From the NCBI GenBank assembly GCA_023260985.1, contig JALRKY010000057.1, forward strand, positions 1 to 56,558: 56,558 nucleotides of DNA. Direction: 5' to 3'. This document shows, piece by piece, positions 31,445 through 40,170 of this stretch. The notes under the pieces were generated by a model. The model ran no database searches. It was not told the DNA's origin and saw nothing but the letters and a program-made list of their open reading frames with translations. This DNA is from Altererythrobacter sp. Its GTDB lineage: Bacteria > Pseudomonadota > Alphaproteobacteria > Sphingomonadales > Sphingomonadaceae. Every line of letters starts with the position of its first letter. Within the stretch, counting starts at the first letter, position 1. The position numbers and the translations under genes are program-made.

Positions 31445-31875
31445 TGAGCAACTGGAGCGAAGGTGGATCCGGCCAGGCGCCGCTGCCCTATCCCTTTTAC
31501 ATCGACATTGTGACCAAGCGCTATTTCGACGGGGTGGACAACAAGAACCTCGACAAGGTGCTCAACTGCTTCACGCCCGATGCGGTGCTGACCGAAGTCA
31601 CCAGCAACACAGTGCATAAAGGGCGCGAAGCGATCCGGGCGATGTTCGTCAAGCTGTTCGCCGATTTCGAGCAGATCTGGCACGGCAATTTCGTCCACAC
31701 CGCCGATCCGCATACCAATGTGATCTGCAGCCAGTTCACCGTGCTGATCACGCCCAATGGCGGCGATCAACTGCGCTATGAAAACTGCAACCGCTTCTAT
31801 CTGAAGGACCGGCTATTCCACCGCGTCTATGTCTACATGAGCGGGGACAATTTGCTGAAGGAAGGGGGCGCCTGA
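31444..31875 (+). CDS. NTF2-like (SnoaL-type) protein 1, 143 aa
   Basis: ATG at 31444 overlaps the previous TGA by one base. Pattern of an NTF2-like cone: FYIDIVTKRYFDGVDNKNLDKVLNCFTPDAVLTEV (N-terminal helices and first strand), HKGREAIRAMFVKLFADF, then strands ending RLFHRVYVYMSGDNLL. Such domains act as isomerases, cyclases or hydratases, or as binding proteins. A paralogue follows directly. Confidence 0.8.
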   Translation: MSNWSEGGSGQAPLPYPFYIDIVTKRYFDGVDNKNLDKVLNCFTPDAVLTEVTSNTVHKGREAIRAMFVKLFADFEQIWHGNFVHTADPHTNVICSQFTVLITPNGGDQLRYENCNRFYLKDRLFHRVYVYMSGDNLLKEGGA

Positions 31876-32285
31876 TGCAGTACGAACCCACGCTAGACCG
31901 GGCCGCCCTTATCGACTTCGCCACGCAGAAATACTTCGCCAATGTCGATGCGAAGAATATGGAAGCGACCCTCGACTGTTTCCATGGCGAAGCGCTGTTC
32001 TGCGTCCAGACCGCGTTCACCCGCCACGCGGGCAAAGGCGAAATCCGCCGCATGTTCGAAGATTTCTTCGGCGCTTACGAAACCATCATCCATCGCGATT
32101 TCACCTGCACGGTGGACGAAGCGAACGGGCGTATCGCTGCCTGTTTCACTGCCGAGCTGCACGATGCCGATGGCAATGTGACCTTGCTTTACAACACCAA
32201 TTTCTGGCGGCTGCGTCCAGGGGCGGACGGGCCGAAATTCCAGGAAGTCTATGTCTACATGAGCGGCGCCAACGTCCTGACCTGA
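31875..32285 (+). CDS. NTF2-like (SnoaL-type) protein 2, 136 aa
   Basis: ATG at 31875 again overlaps the previous stop by one base. LIDFATQKYFANVDAKNMEATLDCFHGEALFCVQ and KGEIRRMFEDFFGAYETIIHRDF parallel the preceding protein, and the end EVYVYMSGANVL matches its VYVYMSGDNLL. The two are probably an ancient tandem duplication and could form a heteromer. A substrate-modifying role in the island is inferred. Confidence 0.8.
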   Translation: MQYEPTLDRAALIDFATQKYFANVDAKNMEATLDCFHGEALFCVQTAFTRHAGKGEIRRMFEDFFGAYETIIHRDFTCTVDEANGRIAACFTAELHDADGNVTLLYNTNFWRLRPGADGPKFQEVYVYMSGANVLT

Positions 32286-32328
32286 CAGCGCCGATCCAGC
32301 CAAGCACACAGTTCAGGGAGAACTGAAA

Positions 32329-34863
32329 ATGAGGAACTTCAAGACCATTCTCGCATCAAGCGCCGCCTTTGGTGCCCTGCTGGCTGCAACGCCGGTGCTG
32401 GCACAGGATGCCGGTGGCGCGGAAGAGGCAAGCGAAGGCAACGCGATCATTGTCACTGCCCGCCGCCAGAACGAAACTCTGGCCGAGGTGCCAACCGCGA
32501 TCACCGTTTTCACCGCCGACACGCTGGAGAAGACCGGCATCCAGACGGCTGACGAGTTCGTCCAGCTGACCCCGGGCGTCACCATCGTTACCGGCACTGC
32601 CGAGGCCGGTGATACCCAGATCAACATCCGCGGGATCAACGGCGCACGCGACGCGGAAAGCTCGGTTGCTCTGGTGGTTGACGGGATCCTCAAGACCAAC
32701 ACGGCGCAGCTGAACCAAGACCAGGGCACGCTGCGCCAGATCGAAATCCTCAAAGGTCCGCAAGGCGCGCTTTATGGACGTAACGCCGCAGCTGGTGCGA
32801 TCGTGATCCAGACGCTCAAGCCCGGCGATGTGCTGGAAGGCGGGGTCAAGGTAAGCGCAGCTGAGGATTCGACTTACAAGGCATCGGCCTTTGTTTCGGC
32901 GCCGGTAGGCGAAGGGGCCGGTTTCGTGATCTCGGGCAGCTATTCCACCACCGATGGCTTCTACCGTAACCGCTTCCTGGACTCCAAGACGATCGACGAC
33001 CAGGAAGTGTGGTCAATCGACGGGCGCTTCGTCGCCAATCTCGGTCCGGCGACCGAGCTGGATGTGAAGGCGCGCTATGCTGATCTCAAGGGCGCCTCGA
33101 TCAACTTCAACGCGGCCTTCCACCTGCCCAATTTCGCTGCCGTCGATCCGGCCTTCTTCGAGGATGTGAACGAGCATCCGTTCGATTTCTATTCCAACAT
33201 CCGGCCCACCAACGCGCAGCAAACCTTTGAAGCCTCGGCCAAGATCGAGCATGAATTCGAAGGCACCACGCTAACCGCCTGGGCGCTTTACACCGATGTC
33301 GACCAGTCGTTGACGGCAGACGGCACTTCGGCGGACTTTGCGCGCTTCCTGGACTTTACCGGCACGGCAACCGGCGACCTGGCAGCTGCCAATGCCGCCT
33401 GTTTCGCCTCGACCGCGCAGCTGACCGGCTATCCGCTCAACGCGCCGACCTTTATCGGGCAGATCCCGGTGCCGTTTATCTTCGCGCCGGCCAATGGATC
33501 GACCTTCGGGCCGTACAGCCCGACCACTTGCGATGGTACGCAATACCAGATCCGCAAGCAGAGCGATTTCAGCGCCGAAGTGCGGCTGGCATCGAATGGC
33601 GACGGCTATGTCGACTGGCAGATCGGTGCGTATTACCTGCACATCGATCGCGAAGTGGGCGTAAGCCTGGGTGCGGACCTGGGCAACGGGATCACCCGCC
33701 AGCTCTTCAACGCGCCGGGCTCAGCCAACCCGACCACCCAGCTGTTCAATGACGACTTCTCGACCGATGTTTATGCGGTGTTTGCGTCGGCCGATTTCGA
33801 AGTGAGCGATCGCCTCGAACTCGGGCTTGCCGCGCGTTACGATATCGAGGATCGCAAGGTTTCAAGTCTCGTTCCCGCCGTGTTCGATCCGTTCACCGGC
33901 GGACCGATCAATCCCGGCCAGGCAGTGGTGGGAGGCGTGGTCCAGCCGATTGCCGACCAGTCCGAAAAGTTCAAGCAGCTGCAGCCGAAGATTTCGCTGC
34001 GCTATGAGCTGAGCGACGACGTCAATTTCTATGCCAACTGGGGGATCGGCTTCAAATCGGGCGGGTTCAACAACCAGGGTTCGGCGGCCATCGTCGATTC
34101 CGCTTTCAACCAGTTCATCGGTACCAACGTGCTGATCGAAGACCAGTACCGGAAGGAAAAGTCGAGCGCGTTCGAAGCGGGTATCAAGGGTGAAATCGGC
34201 GGCGCGGTCACCTTCGACCTCGCCGGTTACTACACCACGATCGACGACATGCAGTTCTTCGAATTCTTCGTTGGTCCCTTCGGCCTGTTGCGCGTGGTTT
34301 CCAACATCGACGAGGCGGAGGTCTATGGGGCCGAGCTCAATCTGAGCGCCGAGATCATGCCGGGCTGGAGCGTGTTCGGATCGGCCAATGTGACGGAAAG
34401 CGAGATCAAGGAAAACGCCTCGCGTCCGATCACGGTGGGCAACAAGTCGCCCTACACCGCCGACTACACGATCAACCTTGGAACTCAGCTTGACCTGCCG
34501 GTGACCAACGCGATCGATTTCGTCGCACGGACAGACTATCGCATCACCGGCCCGACCTGGTTCCACACGCTGCAGGGCGATCCCAACCCCACGCTGTTCA
34601 GCGGCCTGCTGCCCGGCTCCGCGCTTGCCCTGCCGGCTTTCGTCGGCGACGCCGATTATTCGATTTCGCGGCGTGACGAGTTCTCGGTGATGGACGTGCG
34701 CGTCGGGCTTGAAACCGATAGCTGGTCGGTCACGGCCTTCGCGGACAATCTCTTCAACGAGAAATATCTCAACGAAGTGATCACCGCTGTGGAATTCGGC
34801 GGGTCGTTCATCTCGCCGGGCGGCCTGCGCCGCTTCGGGGTTGAAGTAGGCTACAAGTTCTGA
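32329..34863 (+). CDS. TonB-dependent receptor, 844 aa
   Basis: A signal peptide (MRNFKTILASSAAFGALLAATPVLA) precedes a TonB-box-like IIVTARRQNETLAEVPTAITVF, a plug (IRGINGARDAESSVALVVDGI; IEILKGPQGALYGRNAAAGAIVIQT) and a barrel ending VGYKF with terminal Phe. AGGGAGA lies before the ATG. It takes up a substrate across the outer membrane; its place in the island's operon suggests it imports the compound degraded there. Such receptors of Sphingomonadales often serve plant or aromatic substrates. Confidence 0.92.
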   Translation: MRNFKTILASSAAFGALLAATPVLAQDAGGAEEASEGNAIIVTARRQNETLAEVPTAITVFTADTLEKTGIQTADEFVQLTPGVTIVTGTAEAGDTQINIRGINGARDAESSVALVVDGILKTNTAQLNQDQGTLRQIEILKGPQGALYGRNAAAGAIVIQTLKPGDVLEGGVKVSAAEDSTYKASAFVSAPVGEGAGFVISGSYSTTDGFYRNRFLDSKTIDDQEVWSIDGRFVANLGPATELDVKARYADLKGASINFNAAFHLPNFAAVDPAFFEDVNEHPFDFYSNIRPTNAQQTFEASAKIEHEFEGTTLTAWALYTDVDQSLTADGTSADFARFLDFTGTATGDLAAANAACFASTAQLTGYPLNAPTFIGQIPVPFIFAPANGSTFGPYSPTTCDGTQYQIRKQSDFSAEVRLASNGDGYVDWQIGAYYLHIDREVGVSLGADLGNGITRQLFNAPGSANPTTQLFNDDFSTDVYAVFASADFEVSDRLELGLAARYDIEDRKVSSLVPAVFDPFTGGPINPGQAVVGGVVQPIADQSEKFKQLQPKISLRYELSDDVNFYANWGIGFKSGGFNNQGSAAIVDSAFNQFIGTNVLIEDQYRKEKSSAFEAGIKGEIGGAVTFDLAGYYTTIDDMQFFEFFVGPFGLLRVVSNIDEAEVYGAELNLSAEIMPGWSVFGSANVTESEIKENASRPITVGNKSPYTADYTINLGTQLDLPVTNAIDFVARTDYRITGPTWFHTLQGDPNPTLFSGLLPGSALALPAFVGDADYSISRRDEFSVMDVRVGLETDSWSVTAFADNLFNEKYLNEVITAVEFGGSFISPGGLRRFGVEVGYKF

Positions 34864-34891
34864 CGCAAGCCGGGCGAAAGGAACCCTTCGG

Positions 34892-35527
34892 TTGAGCACG
34901 CAAGGCGCACAGCGAAATTATGCCGGCGTCTTCGAGGGCAGGATCGGGTTCGGGCACAAGCCCGCCCTGATCCTGGTCGATTTTGTCGAAGCCTATTTTG
35001 ACAGGAACTGCGAGCTGTATGCGGGCGTGGAAGACGCGCTCGAATCAGCCATCGAACTGGTCGAGGTGGCGCGCAAGGCGGGCATCCTGATCATCTACAC
35101 CAATGTCAGCTTCCATACTTCGATGATCGATGGCGGGCGGTTCGCCCAGAAGGTGGCGCCGTTGCGCAATTTCGTGGCCGGGCATCCGATGGGTGCCTGG
35201 CCCAAAGGCTTGGCGCCGCGTGACGACGAGCTGGTGATTTCCAAGCAATATGCCAGCAGCTTCTTCGGTACCTCGCTCGCTTCCACGCTCACTGCCAATG
35301 GCAATGACAGCCTGGTCATCACCGGCCTCTCCACCAGCGGCTGCGTGCGCGCCACCTGCGTCGATGCCTGCCAGCACGGCTTCATCCCGATCGTGGTGGA
35401 AGAAGCGGTGGGTGATCGCCACGAAGACGTGCACCGGGCCAATCTGTTCGACATCAATGCCAAATATGGCGATGTGGTGAGCAAGGCCGAAGTGTTGCAG
35501 CACTTCGCGCAGCTGCAGGCGGATTAA
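34892..35527 (+). CDS. Isochorismatase-family amidohydrolase (N-carbamoylsarcosine amidase-like), 211 aa
   Basis: Start TTG at 34892, with AAAGGA about 10 bases upstream. The catalytic triad of cysteine hydrolases is visible: Asp30 (ALILVDF), Lys118 (VISKQY) and Cys151 in GLSTSGCVRATC with the preceding cis-peptide element. The arrangement resembles N-carbamoylsarcosine amidase, which splits an N-carbamoyl group, the expected step after hydantoin ring opening by HyuAB. Substrate is inferred from context. Its stop codon overlaps that of mtnP in the sequence TTAA. Confidence 0.85.
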   Translation: MSTQGAQRNYAGVFEGRIGFGHKPALILVDFVEAYFDRNCELYAGVEDALESAIELVEVARKAGILIIYTNVSFHTSMIDGGRFAQKVAPLRNFVAGHPMGAWPKGLAPRDDELVISKQYASSFFGTSLASTLTANGNDSLVITGLSTSGCVRATCVDACQHGFIPIVVEEAVGDRHEDVHRANLFDINAKYGDVVSKAEVLQHFAQLQAD

Positions 35528-36396
35528 CCCCCGGCCAGCAGCCTCCCGGCGACCGCATCGAGCTTGGCCAACAGCGCCGGATCGTGCTTGTCGGGCGCGG
35601 TGATCACTGAGTCTTCCAGCGCGAAATCGATCGGCGAAGGCTCGCGCACTTCCGGCAGCGCATTGATGAAACGCACCAGCATGTCGCGCGCCAGCTTGCC
35701 GTTCAGCTGCATTTGCGCGACGACCTGCGCCACATCCACCGCTTCGCCTTCGCGCCAGCAATCGTAATCGGTCACCATGCCGACTAGCGCATAGGGTAGC
35801 TCCGCCTCGCGCGCGAGCTTGGCTTCGGGCATGGCGGTCATCCCGATGACGTCTGCCCCCCACTCGCGATACATCCTGCTTTCCGCGCGGGTGGAGAACT
35901 GCGGGCCTTCCATGGCGAGATAGGTCGCACCAGTCGCGACTTTGCCCTTGGCGCCCGCAATTGCCGCCGCCGCCATTTCGGACAGGCGCGGGCAGACCGG
36001 ATCGGCCATCGAGACATGCGCCACCAGGCCGCTGCCGAAAAAGCTGTTGGGGCGGCGCGTGGTCCGGTCGATGAACTGCTCTACCACGGCGAAGCGCCCT
36101 GGCTCGATCTCCTCGCGCAGCGATCCCACCGCAGAGATCGCCAGGATATCGGTGCAGCCGGCACGCTTGAGCGCATCGATGTTGGCGTGCGCATTGAGTT
36201 CACCCGGCGCAATCGGATGGCCGCGGCCATGGCGCGGCAGGAACCGCAGACGCACATCGCCGATCCGGCCGCACAGCACTTCGTCGCTCGGCTTGCCCCA
36301 CGCGCTGTCGATCGCGATCCACTGCGCGTCTTCAAGCCCTTCGATCGCATAGAGCCCCGATCCGCCGATGATCCCGATGGTCCACGGGCTGGTCAT
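35524..36396 (-). CDS. mtnP: S-methyl-5'-thioadenosine phosphorylase, 290 aa
   Basis: Phosphate-binding IGIIGGSGLY, FLPRHGRGHPIAPGELNAHANI, AISAVGSLREEIEPG, YLAMEGPQFSTRAESRMYREWGADVIGMTAMPEA and VTDYDCWREGEAV are MTAP signatures; the TDYDCW element separates it from purine nucleoside phosphorylase. It converts methylthioadenosine to adenine and methylthioribose-1-phosphate in methionine salvage. No other mtn gene is adjacent. Confidence 0.92.
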   Translation of the reverse strand: MTSPWTIGIIGGSGLYAIEGLEDAQWIAIDSAWGKPSDEVLCGRIGDVRLRFLPRHGRGHPIAPGELNAHANIDALKRAGCTDILAISAVGSLREEIEPGRFAVVEQFIDRTTRRPNSFFGSGLVAHVSMADPVCPRLSEMAAAAIAGAKGKVATGATYLAMEGPQFSTRAESRMYREWGADVIGMTAMPEAKLAREAELPYALVGMVTDYDCWREGEAVDVAQVVAQMQLNGKLARDMLVRFINALPEVREPSPIDFALEDSVITAPDKHDPALLAKLDAVAGRLLAGG

Positions 36397-36494
36397 GCAT
36401 TTCCCCTGTCGCTGCGCTTCGCTTTCAAGCTTTATCGCTCAATGACGCGGCATCGCAAATAAATGGTTAGCCCCGGCGCATTAACCCCGATTGA

Positions 36495-37187
36495 TCAGGC
36501 GAGGCTGAGAGGTTGGGGCACCGCCCGGCGGATGAATTTCTCGGCCCGGGCATAGGGCGCCGCGATCGATTCGCGGGCGCGCATACGCTGCTGGTGGGCG
36601 GCGAGCGCCGGGTATCCGTCCAGCGGCACGTCAGCCACAAGGTCCAGCTGCATCAGGCAAGTGGTGACCGTGATATCGGCGATCGACAGCGCGTCGCCTG
36701 CATAAAATTCCGCTTCGCCCAGCGCGCCATCGAGCCAGCCGAGGATATCCGGCATTTTTCCTGCCCAGGTCGCTCGGGCGGTATCGAGATCGGGCTCCTT
36801 GCCCTGGTTGATCGCGAAGAAGATCGGGCGGAAGATGCCCAGCCCGCCGATCGCCACCAGATGCGTGTCGGCATATTCCTCCACGAACAGCGCGCGGCCA
36901 TAGGCGAAGGCTTTTCCCGGATAGACCGGCGTTTCCGGGTGCTTGCGTTCGATATAGCCGCAGATTGCGCTTGAATCCGCGATCGTGCCCGAGACGCCCT
37001 CTTCGGCGATCGAGCGGTCGCGCAGCACCGGGATGCGTTTCATCGGGCTGATTTCGCGAAACCACGTGGGCGGATCGAACACATTGACCGCTTCGACCTC
37101 GTAATCGACCCCCTTTTCGAGGCACACCGCCTCCACCTTGCGCACGAAGGGCGAAACGGGGCTGCCATAGATGAGGAGATCGGCCAT
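36495..37187 (-). CDS. Glutathione S-transferase family protein, 230 aa
   Basis: Thioredoxin-like N-terminal domain with YGSPVSPFVRKVEAVCLEKGVDYE (catalytic Ser candidate), cis-Pro in MKRIPVLRD and the glutathione-binding IADSSAICGYIERKHPE. The helical C-terminal domain has LSIADITVTTCLMQLDL. A detoxification or isomerisation role is usual. It is monocistronic. Confidence 0.88.
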   Translation of the reverse strand: MADLLIYGSPVSPFVRKVEAVCLEKGVDYEVEAVNVFDPPTWFREISPMKRIPVLRDRSIAEEGVSGTIADSSAICGYIERKHPETPVYPGKAFAYGRALFVEEYADTHLVAIGGLGIFRPIFFAINQGKEPDLDTARATWAGKMPDILGWLDGALGEAEFYAGDALSIADITVTTCLMQLDLVADVPLDGYPALAAHQQRMRARESIAAPYARAEKFIRRAVPQPLSLA

Positions 37188-37370
37188 TGGGGATTCCTTC
37201 GGATTGATTCCGGGCCGTCATTACCCGATCGGTTGCATAGCGCAATGGATAGGCGCTAGCAGGGCACCGCTCGCCTATAACAGATAGCGAAAGTGATTGC
37301 CCTGCGGGGGCATGCGCCCCATCTTGGCGACTCGCGATACCCCCAATTACAAAAGCGGAGAGAGGACCCC

Positions 37371-38798
37371 ATGGTCACCCAGTACAAGAACCTGATCGAT
37401 GGCCAGATGATCACCACCGGCGATTGGTGCGACGTGGTCAATCCCGCCAATGAACAAGTGATCGGCCAGGTGCCGAAATGCGGCAAGGACGAGCTGGACC
37501 AGGCCGTGACGGCAGCCCGCCGCGCATTCAAGACTTGGAAGAACACTTCGTTTGAACAGCGCCAGGCGGCCTGCATGGCGATTTCGAACGCGATCAAGGA
37601 CAATGCCGATGAACTCTTTCGCCTGCTGACGAGCGAGCAGGGCAAGCCGCATGAACAGGCCAAGGGCGAAATCTTCGGCGCGGTCGGCATGTCCGCCGGG
37701 CAGTCGACGCTCAAGCTGGAAGACGTTGTCAATGAAGACAGCGACCAGCGGCTCAGCCGCACCCGCCGCGTGCCGGTGGGCGTGGTTGGCGGGATCGTTC
37801 CGTGGAACTTCCCCGTGATGATGGCGATCCAGAAGATCGTTCCCGCGCTGATGAGCGGCTGCACCATCGTGCTCAAGCCTTCACCCTTCACCCCGCTCAC
37901 CACGCTGCGCATTGCGGAGCTGATCGCGGACAAGGTGCCGGCAGGCACGGTCAATATCATTACGGGCGAAGACAGCCTGGGCCCGCTGATCACGTCGCAC
38001 CCCGATATCGACAAGATCACCTTCACCGGCTCGACCGCGACCGGCAAGAAGATCATGGAAGGCGCGAGCGCCGATCTGAAGCGCATCACGCTCGAGCTGG
38101 GCGGCAATGACGCCTCGATCGTGCTGCCCGATGCCGACCCCAAGAAGGTGGCGGAACAGCTATTCTGGTCCAGCTTCTCCAATGCCGGGCAGATCTGCGT
38201 CGCAGCCAAGCGCATCTATATCCACGAGGATATCTATGACGAGCTGAGCCAGGCGATCGTCGACTATGCCAAGACGGTGAAGGTGGGCGACGGGTCCGAA
38301 CAGGGCACCGGTGTCGGCCCGATCCAGAACAAGAAGCAGTTCGATCGCGTGTGCGAACTGATCGAGGACGCGAAGGAGCATGGCTACAAGTTCCTGGTGG
38401 GCGGCGACGTCGATCCCTCAGGTACCGGCTATTACGTGCCAATCACCATCCTGGACAACCCGCCCGAAGATGCTCGGATCGTGGCTGAGGAACAGTTCGG
38501 CCCGGTCATGCCGCTGATGAAGTTCTCGAGCGAGGACGAAGTGATCCAGCGCGCCAACAATTCGGAATATGGCCTCGCCGGCGCGGTGTGGACCGGCAAT
38601 CCGGAAAAGGGCGTCGAGATTGCCGAGCAGCTCGAAACCGGCACGGTGTGGATCAACGAATATCTTCACCTCTCGCCCTTCGCGCCTTTCGGTGGACACA
38701 AGCAGTCAGGATTTGGCGCCGAATACGGCCTCGATGGGCTCAAGGAGTTCACCTATCCGCAGGTGATCACCGTTCGGAAAGACAACGTCCCCGCCTGA
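37371..38798 (+). CDS. NAD(P)-dependent aldehyde dehydrogenase, 475 aa
   Basis: ATG at 37371 with GGAGAGAGG upstream. Motifs: VVGGIVPWNFPVMMAIQKI, ITFTGSTATGKKIME (NAD binding), LELGGND with catalytic Glu242, and FSNAGQICVAAKRIYIHEDIYD with catalytic Cys276; C-terminal SPFAPFGGHKQSGFGAEYGLDGLKEFT. It oxidises an aldehyde to an acid. Thirteen bases after its stop begins the phosphotransferase gene. Confidence 0.9.
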   Translation: MVTQYKNLIDGQMITTGDWCDVVNPANEQVIGQVPKCGKDELDQAVTAARRAFKTWKNTSFEQRQAACMAISNAIKDNADELFRLLTSEQGKPHEQAKGEIFGAVGMSAGQSTLKLEDVVNEDSDQRLSRTRRVPVGVVGGIVPWNFPVMMAIQKIVPALMSGCTIVLKPSPFTPLTTLRIAELIADKVPAGTVNIITGEDSLGPLITSHPDIDKITFTGSTATGKKIMEGASADLKRITLELGGNDASIVLPDADPKKVAEQLFWSSFSNAGQICVAAKRIYIHEDIYDELSQAIVDYAKTVKVGDGSEQGTGVGPIQNKKQFDRVCELIEDAKEHGYKFLVGGDVDPSGTGYYVPITILDNPPEDARIVAEEQFGPVMPLMKFSSEDEVIQRANNSEYGLAGAVWTGNPEKGVEIAEQLETGTVWINEYLHLSPFAPFGGHKQSGFGAEYGLDGLKEFTYPQVITVRKDNVPA

Positions 38799-38811
38799 TC
38801 GCGCTATTGCG

Positions 38812-40170
38812 GTGAACGGGGCGGAAGCAGGCACACTCGAAACGGGCCTGGCCCGCGCACTGGCGCGGGTCGGGTTAGGTGCGCCTGCGGGGATGACGCG
38901 CCTCACCGGCGGCGCGACAATGGAAAGCTGGCGTTTCGATGCGAGCGGCGAGCATTTCGTGCTGCGCCGTGCGCCTTCCGCGGCGATTATGGAAGGCCGT
39001 GCCATCGGCCACGACATCGAAGCCGCGGCGATCCGCGCGGTCCATGCAGTAGGCGTGCTGGCACCCGAGATCGTGGTCGAGCTGGAGCCGGATGACGGGC
39101 TTGGTACGGGTTTCGTCATGCGTGCGCTGCCCGGCACGCCCGACCCGCGCACGATCCTTGCAGACAATGCGGGTGACGCGGAGGGGCAAAAGCTCGCGGG
39201 CCAGCTTGCGCGCGAGTTGGCCGGGATCCACAGCGTCGACTTCAACGCCTTGCCCGGACGCTTGCCCACGCTCGATCCGGCTGAAGGCGTGGCGGGCCTG
39301 CGCACGCAGTTCGAGGAGGCAGGCGGCGACCGCCCGGTCGTGGCGCTGGCGCTGCGGTGGCTGGAAGACAATTTGCCCGTACCGACCGATCCGGCCCTGA
39401 TCCATGGCGATTATCGGCTCGGCAATGTGCTGGTCGCCGGGCACGAGCTCACCGGCGTGCTCGATTGGGAGCTCGCTCATCTGGGCGATCCGCATGAAGA
39501 CCTCGCTTATGCCTGCATGACTGTGTGGCGTTTCACGCGGATCGATCGACCGGCTGCAGGACTGGCAAGCCTTGACGACTGGTTCGCCGCCTATGAGGCA
39601 GCCGGTGGCAGACCGGTGGACGCTGCGCGCTTTCACTGGTGGCTGGTCTATCGCACATGCTGGTGGGCGCTCGGCTGTTGGCGCATGGGGCGCACCTGGC
39701 GCGAAGGCGCCGACCGTACGGTCGAGCGCGCGATCATTTCGCGCCGGACCAGCGAGCAGGAGCTCGACCTGCTCCTCCTCCTCGAACGCGAGGCGCCGCA
39801 AGCAGAGCTCGAACGGCCGCTGCCCCCCTCTTCCCCGCCTTCCGCTCCGACGGGAGAGGCCGCGGCGGGCGAATTGGCGACTGCGATTTCCGAATGGCTC
39901 GCCACGGTCAAGGACCGGATGGAGGGCCACGATCGCTTTCAGCATGCCGTCGCGCGCAATGCGCTCGGCATCATTTCGCGCGACTATGCCGCAAAGGTCG
40001 ATCCGGCCGATGCGCTGCTCGCCCGCGCTCTGCTCGACGGCACCCGCAAGCTGGCCGAACCCGGGCTGCTCGCGAAGCTGCGGCGTACCGCGCTCGACAA
40101 GCTGGCAGTCGACATGCCCAAATATCCCGCGCTCACGGTCGCCCGGCGCGAATGGACAGGAGAGGATTGA
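38812..40170 (+). CDS. APH-type phosphotransferase with C-terminal DUF6285-like domain, 452 aa
   Basis: Start GTG at 38812. The kinase-like half has LTGGATMESWRFDA, FVLRRAPSAAIMEGRAIGHDIEAAAIRAV, the Brenner motif LIHGDYRLGNVLV and VLDWELAHLGDPHEDLAY. This resembles the ACAD10/11-type domain that phosphorylates 4-hydroxyacids. After a Pro-rich linker (about residue 340) comes a helical region (ATAISEWLATVKDRMEGHDRFQHAVARNALGIISRD) like DUF6285, often a separate gene. One-base stop/start overlap with the acyl-CoA dehydrogenase. Confidence 0.82.
   Translation: MNGAEAGTLETGLARALARVGLGAPAGMTRLTGGATMESWRFDASGEHFVLRRAPSAAIMEGRAIGHDIEAAAIRAVHAVGVLAPEIVVELEPDDGLGTGFVMRALPGTPDPRTILADNAGDAEGQKLAGQLARELAGIHSVDFNALPGRLPTLDPAEGVAGLRTQFEEAGGDRPVVALALRWLEDNLPVPTDPALIHGDYRLGNVLVAGHELTGVLDWELAHLGDPHEDLAYACMTVWRFTRIDRPAAGLASLDDWFAAYEAAGGRPVDAARFHWWLVYRTCWWALGCWRMGRTWREGADRTVERAIISRRTSEQELDLLLLLEREAPQAELERPLPPSSPPSAPTGEAAAGELATAISEWLATVKDRMEGHDRFQHAVARNALGIISRDYAAKVDPADALLARALLDGTRKLAEPGLLAKLRRTALDKLAVDMPKYPALTVARREWTGED

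Noticed and set aside
21208-35527. Firm assignment of the island to creatinine or hydantoin degradation
   Set aside because: HyuAB-family enzymes have several known reactions, the racemase-like protein lacks catalytic Cys, no creatinine deaminase is present and the CoA-dependent genes do not fit; kept only as a hypothesis.
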